The notes beneath the pieces were generated by a model. The model saw nothing but the letters and a program-made list of their open reading frames with translations, was not told where the DNA came from and made no database searches. Positions 12,901 through 26,900 of a DNA stretch of 64,000 bases are shown here, piece by piece. The first letter of the stretch is position 1. Every line of letters begins with the position of its first letter. Source of the DNA: Hymenolepis diminuta (Eukaryota > Platyhelminthes > Cestoda > Cyclophyllidea > Hymenolepididae); contig CAADRB010000024.1 of the NCBI GenBank assembly GCA_900708905.1, forward strand, positions 1,274,723 through 1,338,722. Reading direction: 5' to 3'. Position numbers and translations under genes: made by a program.

Positions 12901-15900
12901 TATTTAATTGAGCAATATTTTTAATAATTCTGCCTTGAAGATTGCAAAAAAAACGAACCTAAAACCCTATATTGCGGACACAGGATCCTCTTGGCTACAA
13001 TGAAGGTGATAGGGAGCAGAATTGAACATTTTCGATGTATCGTACCTGGAAATGAATTATTCTCATTGACATATTACTGGCTAACCAGGTACCCAATCAA
13101 TCCAAAAATACAAATAGATGTATAGCTCTTCTCCCCTCGTCTTGTACTTTAATCTGAGTTTATCTCAATAGTATCGTTATACCAGCATCGCTGTAGTTTT
13201 AATACGCAGGAGAATTTGAAATTCTATACATATTTGCAGGTTTTATTCCAGCGTAAATTTAATCCATGTAAAAAGGGCTAAAATTTTTCCACTTCAAATG
13301 ACATTAAAGGTGAAATCTTGCGAGAATACATTTAATCAGAAGTGCTGAGATTTTGGAACGGCACTAAATCACAAGGATCATCAACACGGCAAAAATCATA
13401 TAGGGTCACAAAATACTAAAAAAGTACGTATCCACATATATAGCACAGTAACGCAATTGCACTAGTACAAAATCGAATTTAAGAAGTTAAAATAGGTTGA
13501 TTTCGATATTAAAAAAAGCTTCCAGCTTTTGAAATCAATATTTTGATAGAATGGATCTCCCACAACTTGACTTTTTATAAATTATACAAAGGATCTGAAG
13601 GATCTTGAAATTTCACAATGGCGAAATTGAACGCTTTATTACGCATGTCGGTAACGATTTTTACGACGAAGTTAACAAAATGAACTTTCACTGACCTCAA
13701 AATGCGCATGTATCTGTGCATGTATAATGGTGAAGAAGGAAAACCGAAAAGTCTTGAAATCGGGGATGAGAAAACAAGTATATCTGATAGATATAAGCTA
13801 CGATAGGACACTCTTTTTATCATAAATCGGAACGTCGGGAAAGCACTACTTAAGCCCTTTGTACACTTTTACAGTTGTTACCGCAGAAATGTGTTTCCAT
13901 CTGAACTTATCTACCACCCTCAAACGAAGTACGATTATAGTTTGATTTGACCATAAAAAGGATCTAAATAAAAAAATAAAGGATGAAAAACATAAATACT
14001 AAAATTAATTACCTTAATTTGAGAATGACCGTGAAGATAAGCATACCCTCAGATTAACTATCAATGGGAAAAAAATATGCTGGATGATTATGAAGCTACA
14101 TCAAAGAACAAGGGACGTTGCCCATGCATTTCTTTTCTGTGGCAATATATTGGACACCCCTGATATATGCATTATTCCGCTCCTTAACACAAAATCTACT
14201 ATTTATCTAGGACAAATATACAAATAATGGAAAATGACGTGTACCATACAGCTACATTAGCTGACCCACTGAAGTTGTTCACTCCATTTAATGGATGTAC
14301 ATCGATAGAAATAGTAACATAATGTCAAAAGCAGAAAAATTCCAATCCTAACCTCTCCTCACACAACTATGAGACACGTGCGACTAACCAGACTACATTC
14401 TCGGATATGATAGCGAATGAGTGTACGACAGTTATAAAAAAATATCAGTTTTTTCAGACAGAATGAACGAGTTATAATAATTTTGCTAATTACTTCGGAG
14501 AATGCTTAGTGTAAAATGAACAACCAATAATTTGTGAAAACTGAACCACGTTCTCCAAGTTCAAAGAAAATAAAAGTATTTCACGATTAAAGCGAGAACT
14601 GAGTCGACACAAAGATACCTTTAGAACGAGGGAAAGCATGGAGGAATTTCGCTATTTTAAATGCCTATCCTTCAACGCACCAATATTAGCGAGTGCACTG
14701 AATTTGAATTAGTACTATCTGATAAGGCACAAGATACAAAACCACTACAGGAAACAGGAAAACAGCATAATCAACACGTTTTTGGGTATTGGTTCTTTTA
14801 ATAACCGTGTCAGAGGTCACGAGGTGAATGCTCGTCGATGTTGATTGATCTCTGTAAACAGGAGACGTGCGAGAAGGCTTGTTTTCAGTAAGGACAGCTC
14901 TACGGTTCACTTTCCCTTAAGCGGCTTCCTCCNNNNNNNNNNNNNNGATAACAGAGGGAGCAGAGGTATTTCAGCAAATTTGCATCACTGACACTGAAAC
15001 ACAGTTGAATACCTTATAAACGCTCAGCTTGCCTGGAAAGTTGTTCTATAAATTGACATAAGTTTCGGCACTGATGATAGAAATAATAAGCATTATTTTG
15101 ACCCAACAGTTTAGGCAAAATACCTGAATGAAAACGGCCCTATCAACAGGAAAATCTGGTGTTTACGCTCCGAACGAAAGTTATTTATTAACAACAGCAG
15201 TTTATTTTTTTTGCCAAGTGTACCAATGCCACAATCCGATGAAGTAACCATTACAGATTTTACCTAATATTCGCCCTAATTTAACAATTTATTGCGATAA
15301 AAGATAGTGTAGCATCAGTTAAAAGCATGATTTCAAATTTCAACAAAAAGCAACTATATATGAAGCGGCGAGGACTCAATAATGGGCGTTAATTAAAATA
15401 ACCACTTAACACCATCCCCTTTGAGGTATGTGGTACCATGAACCTTAGAATTAAATTCCAATGGCAAATTATCCACTATGATTGTCAACTAGTAAATCAA
15501 ATATACCTGTGACTAGAGAATCGCGAAGAGGAAAAATGACGTTTCAAGAAATGCTTCGGTCAACGTTGTTTTATATGTATTACCTGGCAACGTCAGTTCG
15601 AGTTTGACTCCCAAGTTTTGCTCTTGCAGGTTACTAGACAATTTATCCATCCGGTAAATAACAGATAAATCATTCACATACTACTAATTAACGTAATTAT
15701 ATTATTTTTCTATAGTCAAAAGGAACTTATTATTCAACCTCAAGTTGAAAGAGTTTTGGCACAAGTACTTTAGAAAAGAAAGTCAGAACATGTCCGACAG
15801 ACATTTAAGTCATTAACTGAAGTTGGTGGTTATACCAATTTCTGATTGTACCGATAAATGTAAGCACCACCTTAACATTAAATGCCGAAAGATGATAGAA

Positions 15901-18900
15901 ATAGAATTCGATAAAATCTGGAACAGAGATAAAAAACGAGACGAACTTTTCCGTTAATTAAACAGTCCATTTCTACTATGTTTCTTCCCGAAATACTAGC
16001 AAAATTTTCTTATGAATAATAAATTATACAAATACACAACTAGTGCGTCAATCAGTTAATATCTCAAATGTCTTTTGAATTTCAACAATCGTGTTACCAC
16101 ACGTAATTAAGTGGCTTAACGAAAATTCCACTACATCACACGCATGTACGTTTTCCCAAGAATTTAGCTTCACCAGAAGATTTCAGATACATTTTGTAAC
16201 ATACAAGAAAGAAATTTTATTGAATGCAAAGCATTTATAGCTTTCATTTGAGCCTTCTATCCCCGTGTTTAAGACTAAAAGCATACTTTAAGTCCCTTGC
16301 GCTTTATTTACATAAATAGACAATAATAGATGGGTATGTTAAAATGGCGTGGTCAATCATTGAATTAGATCAACCTGTCAGCAATCTCTGAATAATGCTG
16401 ATAGAAAACCAGGCGAAAACAGAACATTACATGGTGAAACATACATCTGACGAGAACTCGAACAGCTCATTGTTTAAAGAATTTAAATAAAGTCATTAAA
16501 GTAATAATCAATGACGCCCTACTTCCACAATCCATTTCTACTCCATTCTCGATTCATGACTTATTGCACTATGATGCTCTTCTCCTCTCTTTGCAAACTT
16601 TCCGCGATTTAAACTTTTAAAGTTATTTTAGCCGTGCAAAACTAATATGAAAGAGCCAGAGTGAATGAAAATGAGACAGTGCACATCAACAAACTTAGAA
16701 TTGCTTTATTTAAACTCTATCTTGTCTAGAGTAGTGAATATGCTTCACTTAGACGGTCTGAGCTTTGTTTATATTAATACTCACTTCTCCTTTTCCTCAA
16801 CCAAAGCACAATTTGCTGCCTCCAATTCTACAGTCACGGAGTTGAGACGTGAAGTAGTATGCGCAAGAGAAGCCTCTAACTCCTTGACAGTATCCTTCAA
16901 TCGAGTGGCCTCACTTTGTGCAAGACTTGAACACTCGTATCGCCAGGAGAGGGAGGCCAAATCAGCTTTAATTCCTCTACTGCTTAGATTGGGATTTTCT
17001 TCCACTTTGGAATCTCCATTGCGTAGAGCCAATAAAGCCTGAAATATGAGGGAAGATAAATTCAGTACCTGCTTCAATAGTTAATCAGTGCAACTCACAT
17101 TAACAATACAGGACTTGAACGATGTATATATATGCATCCCAGTGTATCCATTCTTAATTCAGCGTCCTAACCTTTTCACTTTATTGAAATAAAGACACTA
17201 CTCATATTGGATAAAAATTATATTAATAGTTTAAAATTAAATATTCATAAAATTCGTACATTTGTTAAAATGTGCCTAATTGCAGGATCATTGTCTTGAA
17301 TTCATTGAGTAAGGCCTAACAATAAGACAAAAAACGTGTTATTAATGAGTTCTGGGGTTTGTGGTCATTTTGGAGGATCATAGCTATTAGGGAGATGCAA
17401 ACAGTTATCCAAGTTGTCATTATTCCCTCAAAAATGCTTGGTGCACAATTAAATAGATAATACTAATCCCGCTAATAAAAATGAAGACAACTTCCCTGAT
17501 AGAAAAAATTCCCCTCATTGCTCGCACTTTAGTCTGGTCATTATAGCGGACTCACCGCCTGACTCAAATCTAAATTGGCTATCTGACAGTAAACTCCCAA
17601 ACAGTCCAACTTCTAAAAATAGGTATATTGGGACTAACAGTTAATCATTTCAGGAATGGTCAATTAACTTTGGGGTAAAAACACAAATAAACAGATTCAG
17701 TTGCATGCCTGTTTCCCATGTATTCAGTTTAATAAGAAAATGCCACAACCTTAAGATGTACCGTAAAGTACAAACATCGGAAGAAGAGGATGTTAGGATA
17801 CCAATAAATGTAAAAGGTCATTTAAGCATATAATTTCATCAAGATATCTGAAGGATCAAGCTGTATTTCCAAAGGACTTCTATGTTGAAACTCTTTTACC
17901 TTGACAAGAGAAAACGAAAGATCACGAAATAATTCTAGTTTTTTTGCATTTTACATTTTGTCGGATGAGAGAAATTCCATTGCTGCATTGTTTACTTCTT
18001 TTCCAGATTGATAAGAAATATGAAGGAAAAAATTGAAGTACTATTCGAGAAATTTAGGGTTTTGCAACCGCTAAATAACCAAGTAAAAATCATTATCTTG
18101 AAGATATCCACCTTTGGGCGCGATTGAATGTCTTAGATTGTATGAACAATCATTCAATTTAATGAACAGGGCAAAAAGCCTCAAACATTTACTCAGAAAT
18201 GAAAAATAAGGAGTTTTTTAAACAATCAGAAGTACCTGACATCAACCATGGTAATGCATATCTCGGTTCACTTCGCAGCCTTTCGAAAATAATGCTAAGT
18301 TAAATTGTATGGAATACTTTTCCCCTATTATAAATCAAACTACCTCTGCAGTCTGCTCTAAAAGTCCACGAAACATCATTACTAATTAAATTCAGACCAC
18401 CATAGTGATCAATTACGTCCACTTTTCCAGAGAAAGTCGAATAGATATCTGTCAATACCTGCAATAAGCTACTAATAAAGTAACAACCCCACACAAAAGG
18501 AAAAAGAAATTAAACTCTTTCTGTTCTCATAAAACTCCTGCGAGGACAATAGCTTTCATAATGTAAGTAAATGAAGAGGGTAAGCCTTCTTAAGTAAATT
18601 AACTTTGATAGAACCATCGATACCACCGTGCAAGAATACCGAAGTTACACTACCACAATTAACTTTATATAAACCAGACGCTGTTTCTTATTAATCACGC
18701 GAAGGTCAGCATTTTATTTACCACTATTTAGATGAAGATGAACATGGAAGCGGGAAAGCGAAACATTTTCACGAGGTTAAAAACACATAAGCAGAATTGG
18801 TATAACTTTGGTAGAAGATTTAAAAGTAAGGCCATGTACTCACCTTCATTTTATACGACTCAAACTGTTTTTGCAATGCACTGACTCGTGCTTGTAACCT

Positions 18901-21900
18901 CTCTTTTTCTTCCTTCACCTCAACAAGGTCTCTTTCTAAAGCCATCTTGTCCTGAATTGCCTCAGCAACATTGCGTTTAGCTGCTTCAAGTTCCTCTTTG
19001 ACACCTTCCAACTCCTTTTCAATTTCATTCACCCTACCGGCCTTCTTCTCAGCCTCACTGGCGTCTTTTCGAACTCGCATCAGGAGCTGTTTGGCACAGG
19101 TAAGTTTATCTTGAAGGGAAACGACCTCAGCTTGAGTTTCTGCAGCAATCGTTTCAGCTTCAGTGGCTCGAGAGACTGCGGTGTCCAGGGCGGAACATTT
19201 TGCTTCTAACTCGTTCTGAAGATTGAAGATGGCTTGGGTTTGTTCCACCTAAGCATTAATAAAAAATCGAATTACTAACATGATTAGAACCCCAAATTAC
19301 TTGCAATATGACTTATCAAGTCAGCAATACAAAACGGAAATTTGACTGGGAACTTCTCCGAAACTGCACAAAAGATTTGACATTTCCTAATTGGAAACGA
19401 CACAGAGATTCGAGCAAGTTTCATAGAAGACAAGAACAAATCTGCTATTCGCCACTGGTTATTTACGGTTGTGTTTAAAAAGATAAACGACACAGAAGAA
19501 ACTATTTGTTTAGATCATTGATCTTTGAATAGTGATGCCAATTAGAATCACAAGATAGAATGGATGTCTAAATATCTATGAAAAGTGACGCAAAACAAAA
19601 ACTCATAACATTAAACATTATGACATTATTTGCCAATTCAAGTCAAGGAAATTAAATACCGAGCAAAACAAGTTAAGGAAAGTAACTCTACATGGATTTA
19701 AAAGAGCGGTTAGGAAAAAGGACAGAAAATGATACGAATGCGCAATAAATTTGGAAAATTTATCCAGCATCCAGCATTAAGTCATTCGAAAGGAGTTGGA
19801 TGTACCTCTTGGTCAATATTGACTTTATATGAATTATAAAAATTGTCATAGACTCACAGATGATCTATCCATGAAATGGCTACCTACCTAATAAACTATG
19901 CTATTTATAATTACATAGCTAATAAAAGGAACCGGGAACTGTCTGTTTGGTTTCTGCAGCAAAAAGTTAACTGATAACTATTACTTATTGTTAGACATCT
20001 CATCGGTGATCACCCATAATTAGTCTTCATAAGAACTAATGAGTGCCAAGATAAGGAAGATGACAAATAGAAGAAATCTGACCTCTTATTTTGAAGTTGC
20101 TTGAAGCGATTCAATAACTAACAGTTGATACGCCTCTAAATTATCTTCCTTGGTAAAGGATATGTAAAATATACAAGGTATCAGTAGGACCACTAAACTA
20201 CTGGTCTCTTAAGGAAAGTGATAAACTAACAGGTCTAAATAGTCAACTTATAAGATCTGACGGATAAATCACTATTCGTTCCCAAACTTTTTACCTAGAT
20301 CATTACTAATCCCTGGGATCTAACTTATCTCGTCATCACAGCGACACTTAATTCTGTGGTAACTTCAAGTTACCGTAGGGACATCTTCTGTCCTCGAGTG
20401 GTTAATTTTAATTAGTCGACCTCGAATGAGCTTTACTTAACTTTGTGGTGACCTCAGGTTCGTCGCAGCGACGTCCAAAATCAATCCCTGTTTACTCTAC
20501 TATCCTTTGAGACGATATAAAACCAACCTACCAAAAAAGTTACCGGCTCCTATACTTCTCCCTCTCCTCCATCACCCACTATCTTATTCTCTCGAATCCT
20601 CATCGTGGTTTGCCCAATATAACACGAGTCCACACACGAGTTTCGTGTTCTGCATTTAGAACTGTTGACTGGTAATGTTAATTGTCAGGTCTAGTAGCTA
20701 CCCCTACAGATTCAAGAGAAAACCATTCCTATCCCGATTAAAATTAATAAAGGTGTTTCACAAGACAACAACAACATTGGGTCTGGAGAACTTAAAGCAT
20801 AATAAAAGTAGGTTACATAAATCCAAATGTAAATTTATTAACTGGTAACGTCGTATTGGCACTAAAAATATCTTTTACTCTTATGAATGTTAGATAACTA
20901 GTGAAATTGAACCATGAATATAGCTAATGTCTTAACATGAAGTATAGCAAATGAGTAATACTTACCAGTTCCAAGCGAGCAGCTTGGTTATGATTGAATC
21001 GAACTGCGAGATCGTTCAGTAATCCTGCATCCTCTGAATTCAAACCAGTAAGATTCACTGAAGGCGTTTTCTGAATAATCATGAGCCTCAGAGCCTCTCT
21101 TAAAGCTCCAAACCGGTCACACTCATCCGAAAATCTATCACAAGTCTCCCGTAATTGGTCGATTTCCGCTTCCTTGTCACGGACTAGTCGATCATAGTCC
21201 TTGAAACGTTGTTCATGCATGTCTATAGAACTTCTAACCGGTAATGCATTCAGATTCTGAACAAGGTTTGATAGACCACTAAATTCCTGATTAAATTCTT
21301 TCGACAAATGGACCGCCTCTTTTCGAATATCAAAAGTAACAGCTCGCATGTTAACAATCTCATCCTTAAGATTTTGCAATAACTTGTCATGTTGGGAGTT
21401 AATCTCCTTGACGTTTCGATGATAACGGGAGGACTGTTCTAGGACCAAATCTTTCATACCCGAAAGACAGTCCTTCAACTGCCAGACGTCAGTCAAAAGA
21501 GATTCCAAAGCAGTTGAATTACGAGGAGTTTCTGTATTTTTAGAATAAGGAGATGGAGGAGATAGAGTATTGAGTGCAAGCACCAACTTTGTATGAAGCC
21601 GTTGAATATTATTAAGTTGTGTCTGAAGGGATGCAAAACAATGTCGAACAGAGGATTTGATATCACAAACATCCTTCTGCAAATGAGGTAAAACAGAGAG
21701 TGTGGATTTAAGTTTGGGATCGGTCAAAACTGAGTCATCTAAGGTGATTTTGTAGGAAGACTTCTGCACCTTCGACAAAATAGATCCAATTCGATTAACA
21801 AGATTAGAAGAATCTTCAGCCATAATTGAATTATTTTGCGATATGACTTCCTTCATTTCACCCAGGTTATCTTTGAATTTCGAAAGGACTTTAAGGAGAG

Positions 21901-22786
21901 CATCATTATTAACAGGTTGCGATGATGAATCTTGCAAGTTTTGGATAGAGGAAAGAAGGTTTTGTAACGAGGAATTGATACGTTGAGAGAAACTAGTAAC
22001 AGAGGATCGAAGTTCATTTCGATCTTTGGAAAGATTATTAAACACTGCAATTATAGCGTTCTTATCTACATTAAAAGCAGTTTTTGGAGATTGATATTGT
22101 TTAAGAGACGTAGAAAAATGTTCAAGAAGTTTTTGAACTTCATCGAAAGTTTTGACAGATGGGGAATGATCTTTCACTCCAAGTAATTGATTGATCTCAC
22201 TGTTGACATCCTGAAGGGCATTCAGTAAGGCAGCGGTAGGTTTGTTATAACCGGTAAGGTTGTTATCACAGACACTTTTGAGAGTAGAGAGAATAAATGC
22301 ATGCTGACCATGAGAATTAGAATGGGTGATTTTGGGAGGCAGTTGAGAGATTTTTGAAGCCACTCCATAAAGTTCGGTAGTCCGAGCGTTAACAGTAACT
22401 AGATCATTCATGATCCGGGCAACTTCAGATTTGAAAGTATCTCGTTCTTGTTTAACTACAGACAGAGATTTTTGTAAATCATTGTTCATTTTTGATAGGG
22501 TTTCTAGCTCCCTTTTACAAAGATCCAATTCAGCTTGCTGACGTGTAACAATCAACTGGGAATTATCGATTTTTGTATTTAATTCAGATTGGGTATCCAT
22601 AGGTTGGAATGATTTGCCCGATTTCAGTAAACTGATTTCCTCCTCCAGTGATGAAATAGTTTTGTTCTTTCGAACCAAAAGCAGCTTGAGTTTGCTCACC
22701 AACCCATCTCGTTCACCGCATATTCGTCGCAATTCTTCTAAGCTGTCTACATTGGAGTAGCATTCGTCTGCCGATATCGTAGACAT
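6936..22786 (-). CDS. GCC2: GRIP-domain golgin, GCC2 (GCC185)-like
   Basis: Seven exons, in transcript order: 22786-20966, 19248-18844, 17038-16785, 10405-10214, 9113-8900, 8585-8361, 7358-6936. The phases close exactly, giving 1,177 aa. The start ATG is at 22786 (MSTISADECYSN). The first 607 residues sit in one exon and are mostly coiled coil (e.g. LEEEISLLKSGK), as are the middle exons. The last exon carries the GRIP domain from about residue 1,080: TEYLKNVLLSF, then LALVPVLATLLALAPNERD. It ends in a Trp-rich tail (GWGGYIGLPSWL) that resembles the GCC185 C terminus more than golgin-97 or golgin-245. GRIP domains bind Arl1 (and Rab) GTPases on the trans-Golgi, where GCC2 tethers retrograde vesicles from endosomes. 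Human GCC2 is longer (about 1,680 aa). The exon at 9113-8900 contains a CVRC pair. Homology of the coiled coil cannot be judged by eye. Confidence 0.85.
10406..16784 (-). other. 6.4-kb GCC2 intron
   Basis: AT-rich, with no convincing coding sequence on either strand. It contains a 14-base gap. Short frames near 12,000-12,430 (plus) and 14,686-14,910 (minus) lack recognisable motifs or a splice phase that fits GCC2. Confidence 0.6.
14933..14946. other. Assembly gap (14 N)
   Basis: Run of 14 undetermined bases inside the largest GCC2 intron. Confidence 1.
17039..18843 (-). other. GCC2 intron 2 (1.8 kb)
   Basis: Apart from an open segment at 18344-18458 that has splice-like borders but the wrong phase, I see only AT-rich sequence. 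Confidence 0.6.
20580..20672 (+). repeat. LTR 3'-end remnant in GCC2 intron 1
   Basis: This segment contains CTCGAATCCTCATCGTGG and, further on, GTGTTCTGC followed by TAGAACTGTTG. The same ordered words occur at 35352-35435 (CTTGAATCCTCATTGCGG ... GTGTTCTGC ... TAGAACTGTTG) and more weakly at 34597-34683. The latter two flank a Ty3/gypsy protease fragment, so this is probably a solo or truncated LTR of the same family. Its 5' limit is unclear. Confidence 0.6.
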
Positions 22787-23949
22787 TATATAATCTTTAA
22801 TCGAAATAAAAGTATTTACAGTTGGATTCCACGATGAAATTAAGATTTAATCCTTTAATGAAGTTTAATTATACATAGATGTTAACTAGAGAAATAAGTA
22901 ATGAAAATTTGCGATATTCCATGAAATAATCGCAATTAAGTGTGCTCATAAGAACGTGGAGAAATATTTACACTCACATTTTGACTTAAAATAAAATTTG
23001 TACATAAAAAATTATATCACGATTGAAAAAGAGAATATCACGAATTTTTAAGTGCGCAGTAATTACCATAATAGTTACGATTTGGATGTGATAATTAACA
23101 TACAGGTTAGATAACCATGAGGTAACAGGCACAATGCCTGTAATTTGGATTGTAGATAGTACACAGTCTTAAATTTACGATGAAAAATTTTATCAAAACT
23201 TCGTCTTTGAATTTAAAAAAATATGATTTCGCAGTAATAAATACATTTACCGTAAATTTATAATGTAACATACTACCATGTGGTAAAAATCTAACGCATG
23301 ATAGCAAAATCGACGAAACACTTTCTAATTTTTTTAAAAATGAGATGATATTTAAAATGTAATTTTCCAATGGTCAAAAGAATATATTTTCAGTTCCCTT
23401 AACTATTTGGCCAAGGACATGTAAGCATCCCCATATGGGATTTACTCAAGGTTGGCACTTATTGAATGCGCCATGGGTTGTGCTCGTCGATATTTTGGAA
23501 ATCTTGTTATATCATTTAATGTATTACTTAGCACTGTAAGCCTTAATATTTATGCCAAATATAAAATATCTTTAAGTTTTGATAAATTTATAGCATTTTC
23601 GCACCCAGATGCTCTCTTAATGAATCATATTTCGATTGATTTTCTGTCTTCACGTGTCTGTATGTGCTTTCACTTAACGTGCTGACATTTTTAATGGTCT
23701 AAAGCGTTTTGTTAATTTTGAAGGCATATGTGTAATCCTATTTATGAATTTCTGGGTGTTTATTTAGTTTCATCTGACGAGTTCGTTTAGCATTATTTTC
23801 TGCAAATTGACAAATCAGGGTAGGGAATGCTTGTCTAAATATTTATCTAAATGCGCCTAACCATTCATTTTAACATTTGACGTTTATCGCTGTTATTTTA
23901 TACAGTGACATTGCTTTGAGGTGTTATTTTCAAATTTTATAGTCCTGCA
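22787..23949. promoter_or_regulatory. Divergent promoter region GCC2 / UROD
   Basis: About 1.16 kb between two head-to-head start codons. It must carry the promoters of both genes or their upstream 5' exons. It is AT-rich and no core element could be assigned with confidence. An AG at 23941-23942 lies 7 nt before the UROD ATG. Confidence 0.5.
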
Positions 23950-26900
23950 ATGTTTAATGGAGTCAGCTTTCCGGCTCTCAAGAATGATATAATTCTACGC
24001 GCTTGCAAAGGTTTACCCATTCCTCATGCCCCAGTGTGGATCATGCGTCAGGCGGGACGTTATCTTCCAGAATTTCAAGAAGTTCGCAAACAAAACGATT
24101 TTTTTGAGATCTGTCGAACTCCCGAACTGGCTTGCGAGGTCACTCTCCAGCCAATTAAGCGTTTCAATCTTGATGCCGCTATCATATTTTCCGATATTTT
24201 AGTCGTTCCTCAGGTAGATAACATTTTGTACAATTCTTCTACTAATATTGTAATAAGTAGACATTATTTCACATAGGTATTAGGAATGGAAGTCACAATG
24301 GCACCGGGAGTTGGACCGTATTTCCCGAATCCTTTGAGCACCACGACAGATCTTTCCCGACTCGACCAGTTTCCTGACGTTTCTGCAAGCCTGGATTATG
24401 TCTATAAAGCCATTACACTAACTCGACACCGATTAGAAGGTAGAGTACCTCTGATTGGTTTTGCTGGTGCCCCATGGACGCTGATGACTTACATGATCGA
24501 GGGTGGGGGATCAAAGACCTTTGCAAAGTCTAAAAAGTGGCTGTACGCGTATCCTGAAGATAGTCATAAGCTTTTGGATCTTCTGACAAGGGTTGTAATT
24601 GATCACCTTGTCAATCAGGTGTTAGCCGGTGCTCAATTACTTCAAGTGAGTAGCGACTTAAATGAATTAACATTTGTTAAAACTTAGGATATTTAAGCGA
24701 AAAGGAGGTTTGAATCGGGAAAACCTTAATTGACTTCTATTCTCAGTGCATATGCGTTTCATCACTTCTGAAATCGTATGTTTTTTTAGAGATTTGTTTT
24801 AATAATCAGAAATAAATTTCATCTGCTAGAAATGGAATGTGTAAATTTTAAAATGATTTCATCCTCATTTTGCATAATTTTTGTAACGGTCATGCTGTAT
24901 AAAAGAAAGGTTCAGTAAGTTTGCAGTGACCAGTTCACCTCTCACTGTAGCTTTCCGATAAGTCGATAACATTGAGATTCCACGTAAAAAATTTCCTATC
25001 GCACGTACTTTAACTCGGCTTTGTGGTAGTCAAAGTACGCTTTTTTCCCGAAGAATTAATGGATTAATGTCATTGTTGCTTTGATTGTCTTTGTTTGCTC
25101 AGATTTGAAATTGTCAAACATAATTTACCCAATACGATTTAGGATTTCAAATTTTTAGCAGATATTATATTTTTTACTAGATTTCATAATTTTCGCTACT
25201 ATTATATGTCGCAAAATTCTCGGAAATTATTTTTAGTATACAATACTTTCTAGCAATTGACAATTGATACATTTTAAATTATCTTTCTCCTCTGTTTTTG
25301 ACCATTTTCATGGGCTTGTTTTCCATTTCTATTCTATTTCTGTGTTTATTGTAATTGACAACTTTTTCCGATTTTCATTTACACTTTTAGCTAAGTTGTA
25401 GTTTTTAGGTTGAATTAGATTCAAAAATCAAAAGCTCCATGTTTATGTGGCTGAATATATGAGATCATTTAGACTGATTGTCAAGTGTTCCGTAAAAAGA
25501 TTTTACCAAAATATAAGACTGTTTACTAAAACGTTACCACATCAGAAATATGGTTTTATTAAGATACTCCAAAAGCTTGTCACTTTAAATTCCGATCATT
25601 TTTACTGCTTTTCGTTTACTTTGTTCATTTCTTCGATCAAATAATACCAGATGAAATTAATATTTGAACATAATTATACTGAAATCCTAAATTCCGGGGT
25701 GTGGACGAAAACTGTCGTCGATTCTCCCTTAACGTATTCCTTTTTCGGCTTTTGCATGAGAATGTTTTTATCCTATGTAGAATTTATTAAAGTGAACCGG
25801 GAAGACTTATTCTGCCAAATTAAAATTATTTTAGCTATTAATTACATAAGGGATTGAATTCACCAGAATCTCGTATAAATTCCGTTTTATTCAACGTGAT
25901 GTAATATTTTAATCTCCTCACCGTAGTCATAGTAAATATATCTATTTTTCGCTAAAAAACTTGTTTCATCTCTAATCTTTTCATACATTGCTAAGAGTGG
26001 TATGCTAGTGACTGAATTTTCAGCGAGATATTACTTCTCTGAAGTTGTTTTTATACCTGACAATCGATCTCTTCTATTGTTTGAAAATTACATTCGTTTT
26101 CAAGCTACTGGCCTCCATGACAGATCCCTCATTAATTATAAATAAATTGTAGTAAGTAATTTGCACTATATATTCACTGAATCCTCAGAATTTTCATCAA
26201 TTGAGATTTTTAATAAATTCGTTGAAGTTGGTGTCTTACTTGATTTAATACATTCTGTTCAATTTTACTCTCTCAGTAAAACGATCGCTGTGTATCGATT
26301 TTCACGTGGCTGAGTTCATCAGTTCATTGTTCCATTCTCCCGCTCAAAAACATCTTGCACTCAAACTCTTGACACGAATTTCCCTATGTTTAGTTGCGAA
26401 TGTTACTGAGTTTATTGTACAAGATTGCTACAAGAATTATATTTAATTGGCTCTATTTTTCCTCTGCCTTATTTGTAAAATGGCATTTTTCTTAAGTTTG
26501 GATTATGTACCAGCTTTCCACTAAATTGCTGAATGAAAAAGAATGCTGATTTTACGTGAAAAATCGAAATAGTACAAATTTCCATCATAGGAAAGCATCC
26601 AAATGTAATAAACATCAAAGGCACCCTATTAAAACACGAGTCGAGTAGAAGTAGACTACATCAAATTTAGGGCATCAAAGTGTGTTCTACGTGCTCGTCT
26701 GCACAGCCAGAGGTCAATGATTAGGTGCCCATCTTTGCATACTCAATGGGCAAAATGTCTAATCGCACTGACTGAATCGGTCTGATAAAGGTGCTGACAG
26801 AATTCGAGTTTCTCTATGATGCCACCTCTCTACCCAAGATGAGTGTTGAAAACTCTTTTCTAAATAGGCTTGGAAGTTACTCGCCTAATCCGAAATCGAG

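Noticed and set aside
14686..14910. Minus-strand frame (NRRAVLTENKPSRTSPVYRD..) beside the 14-base gap
   Set aside because: No acceptor or donor joins it to GCC2 in phase and no family is recognisable; left as intron.
16781..17042. Plus-strand reading frame of over 120 codons
   Set aside because: It is antisense to a GCC2 coiled-coil exon that fits in phase with its neighbours.
18344..18458. Open segment with good acceptor (TTGCAG) and donor (GAG|GTAGTT) inside GCC2 intron 2
   Set aside because: At 115 bp it would shift the frame, while the flanking exons join exactly in phase 0 without it; its peptide is not coiled coil.
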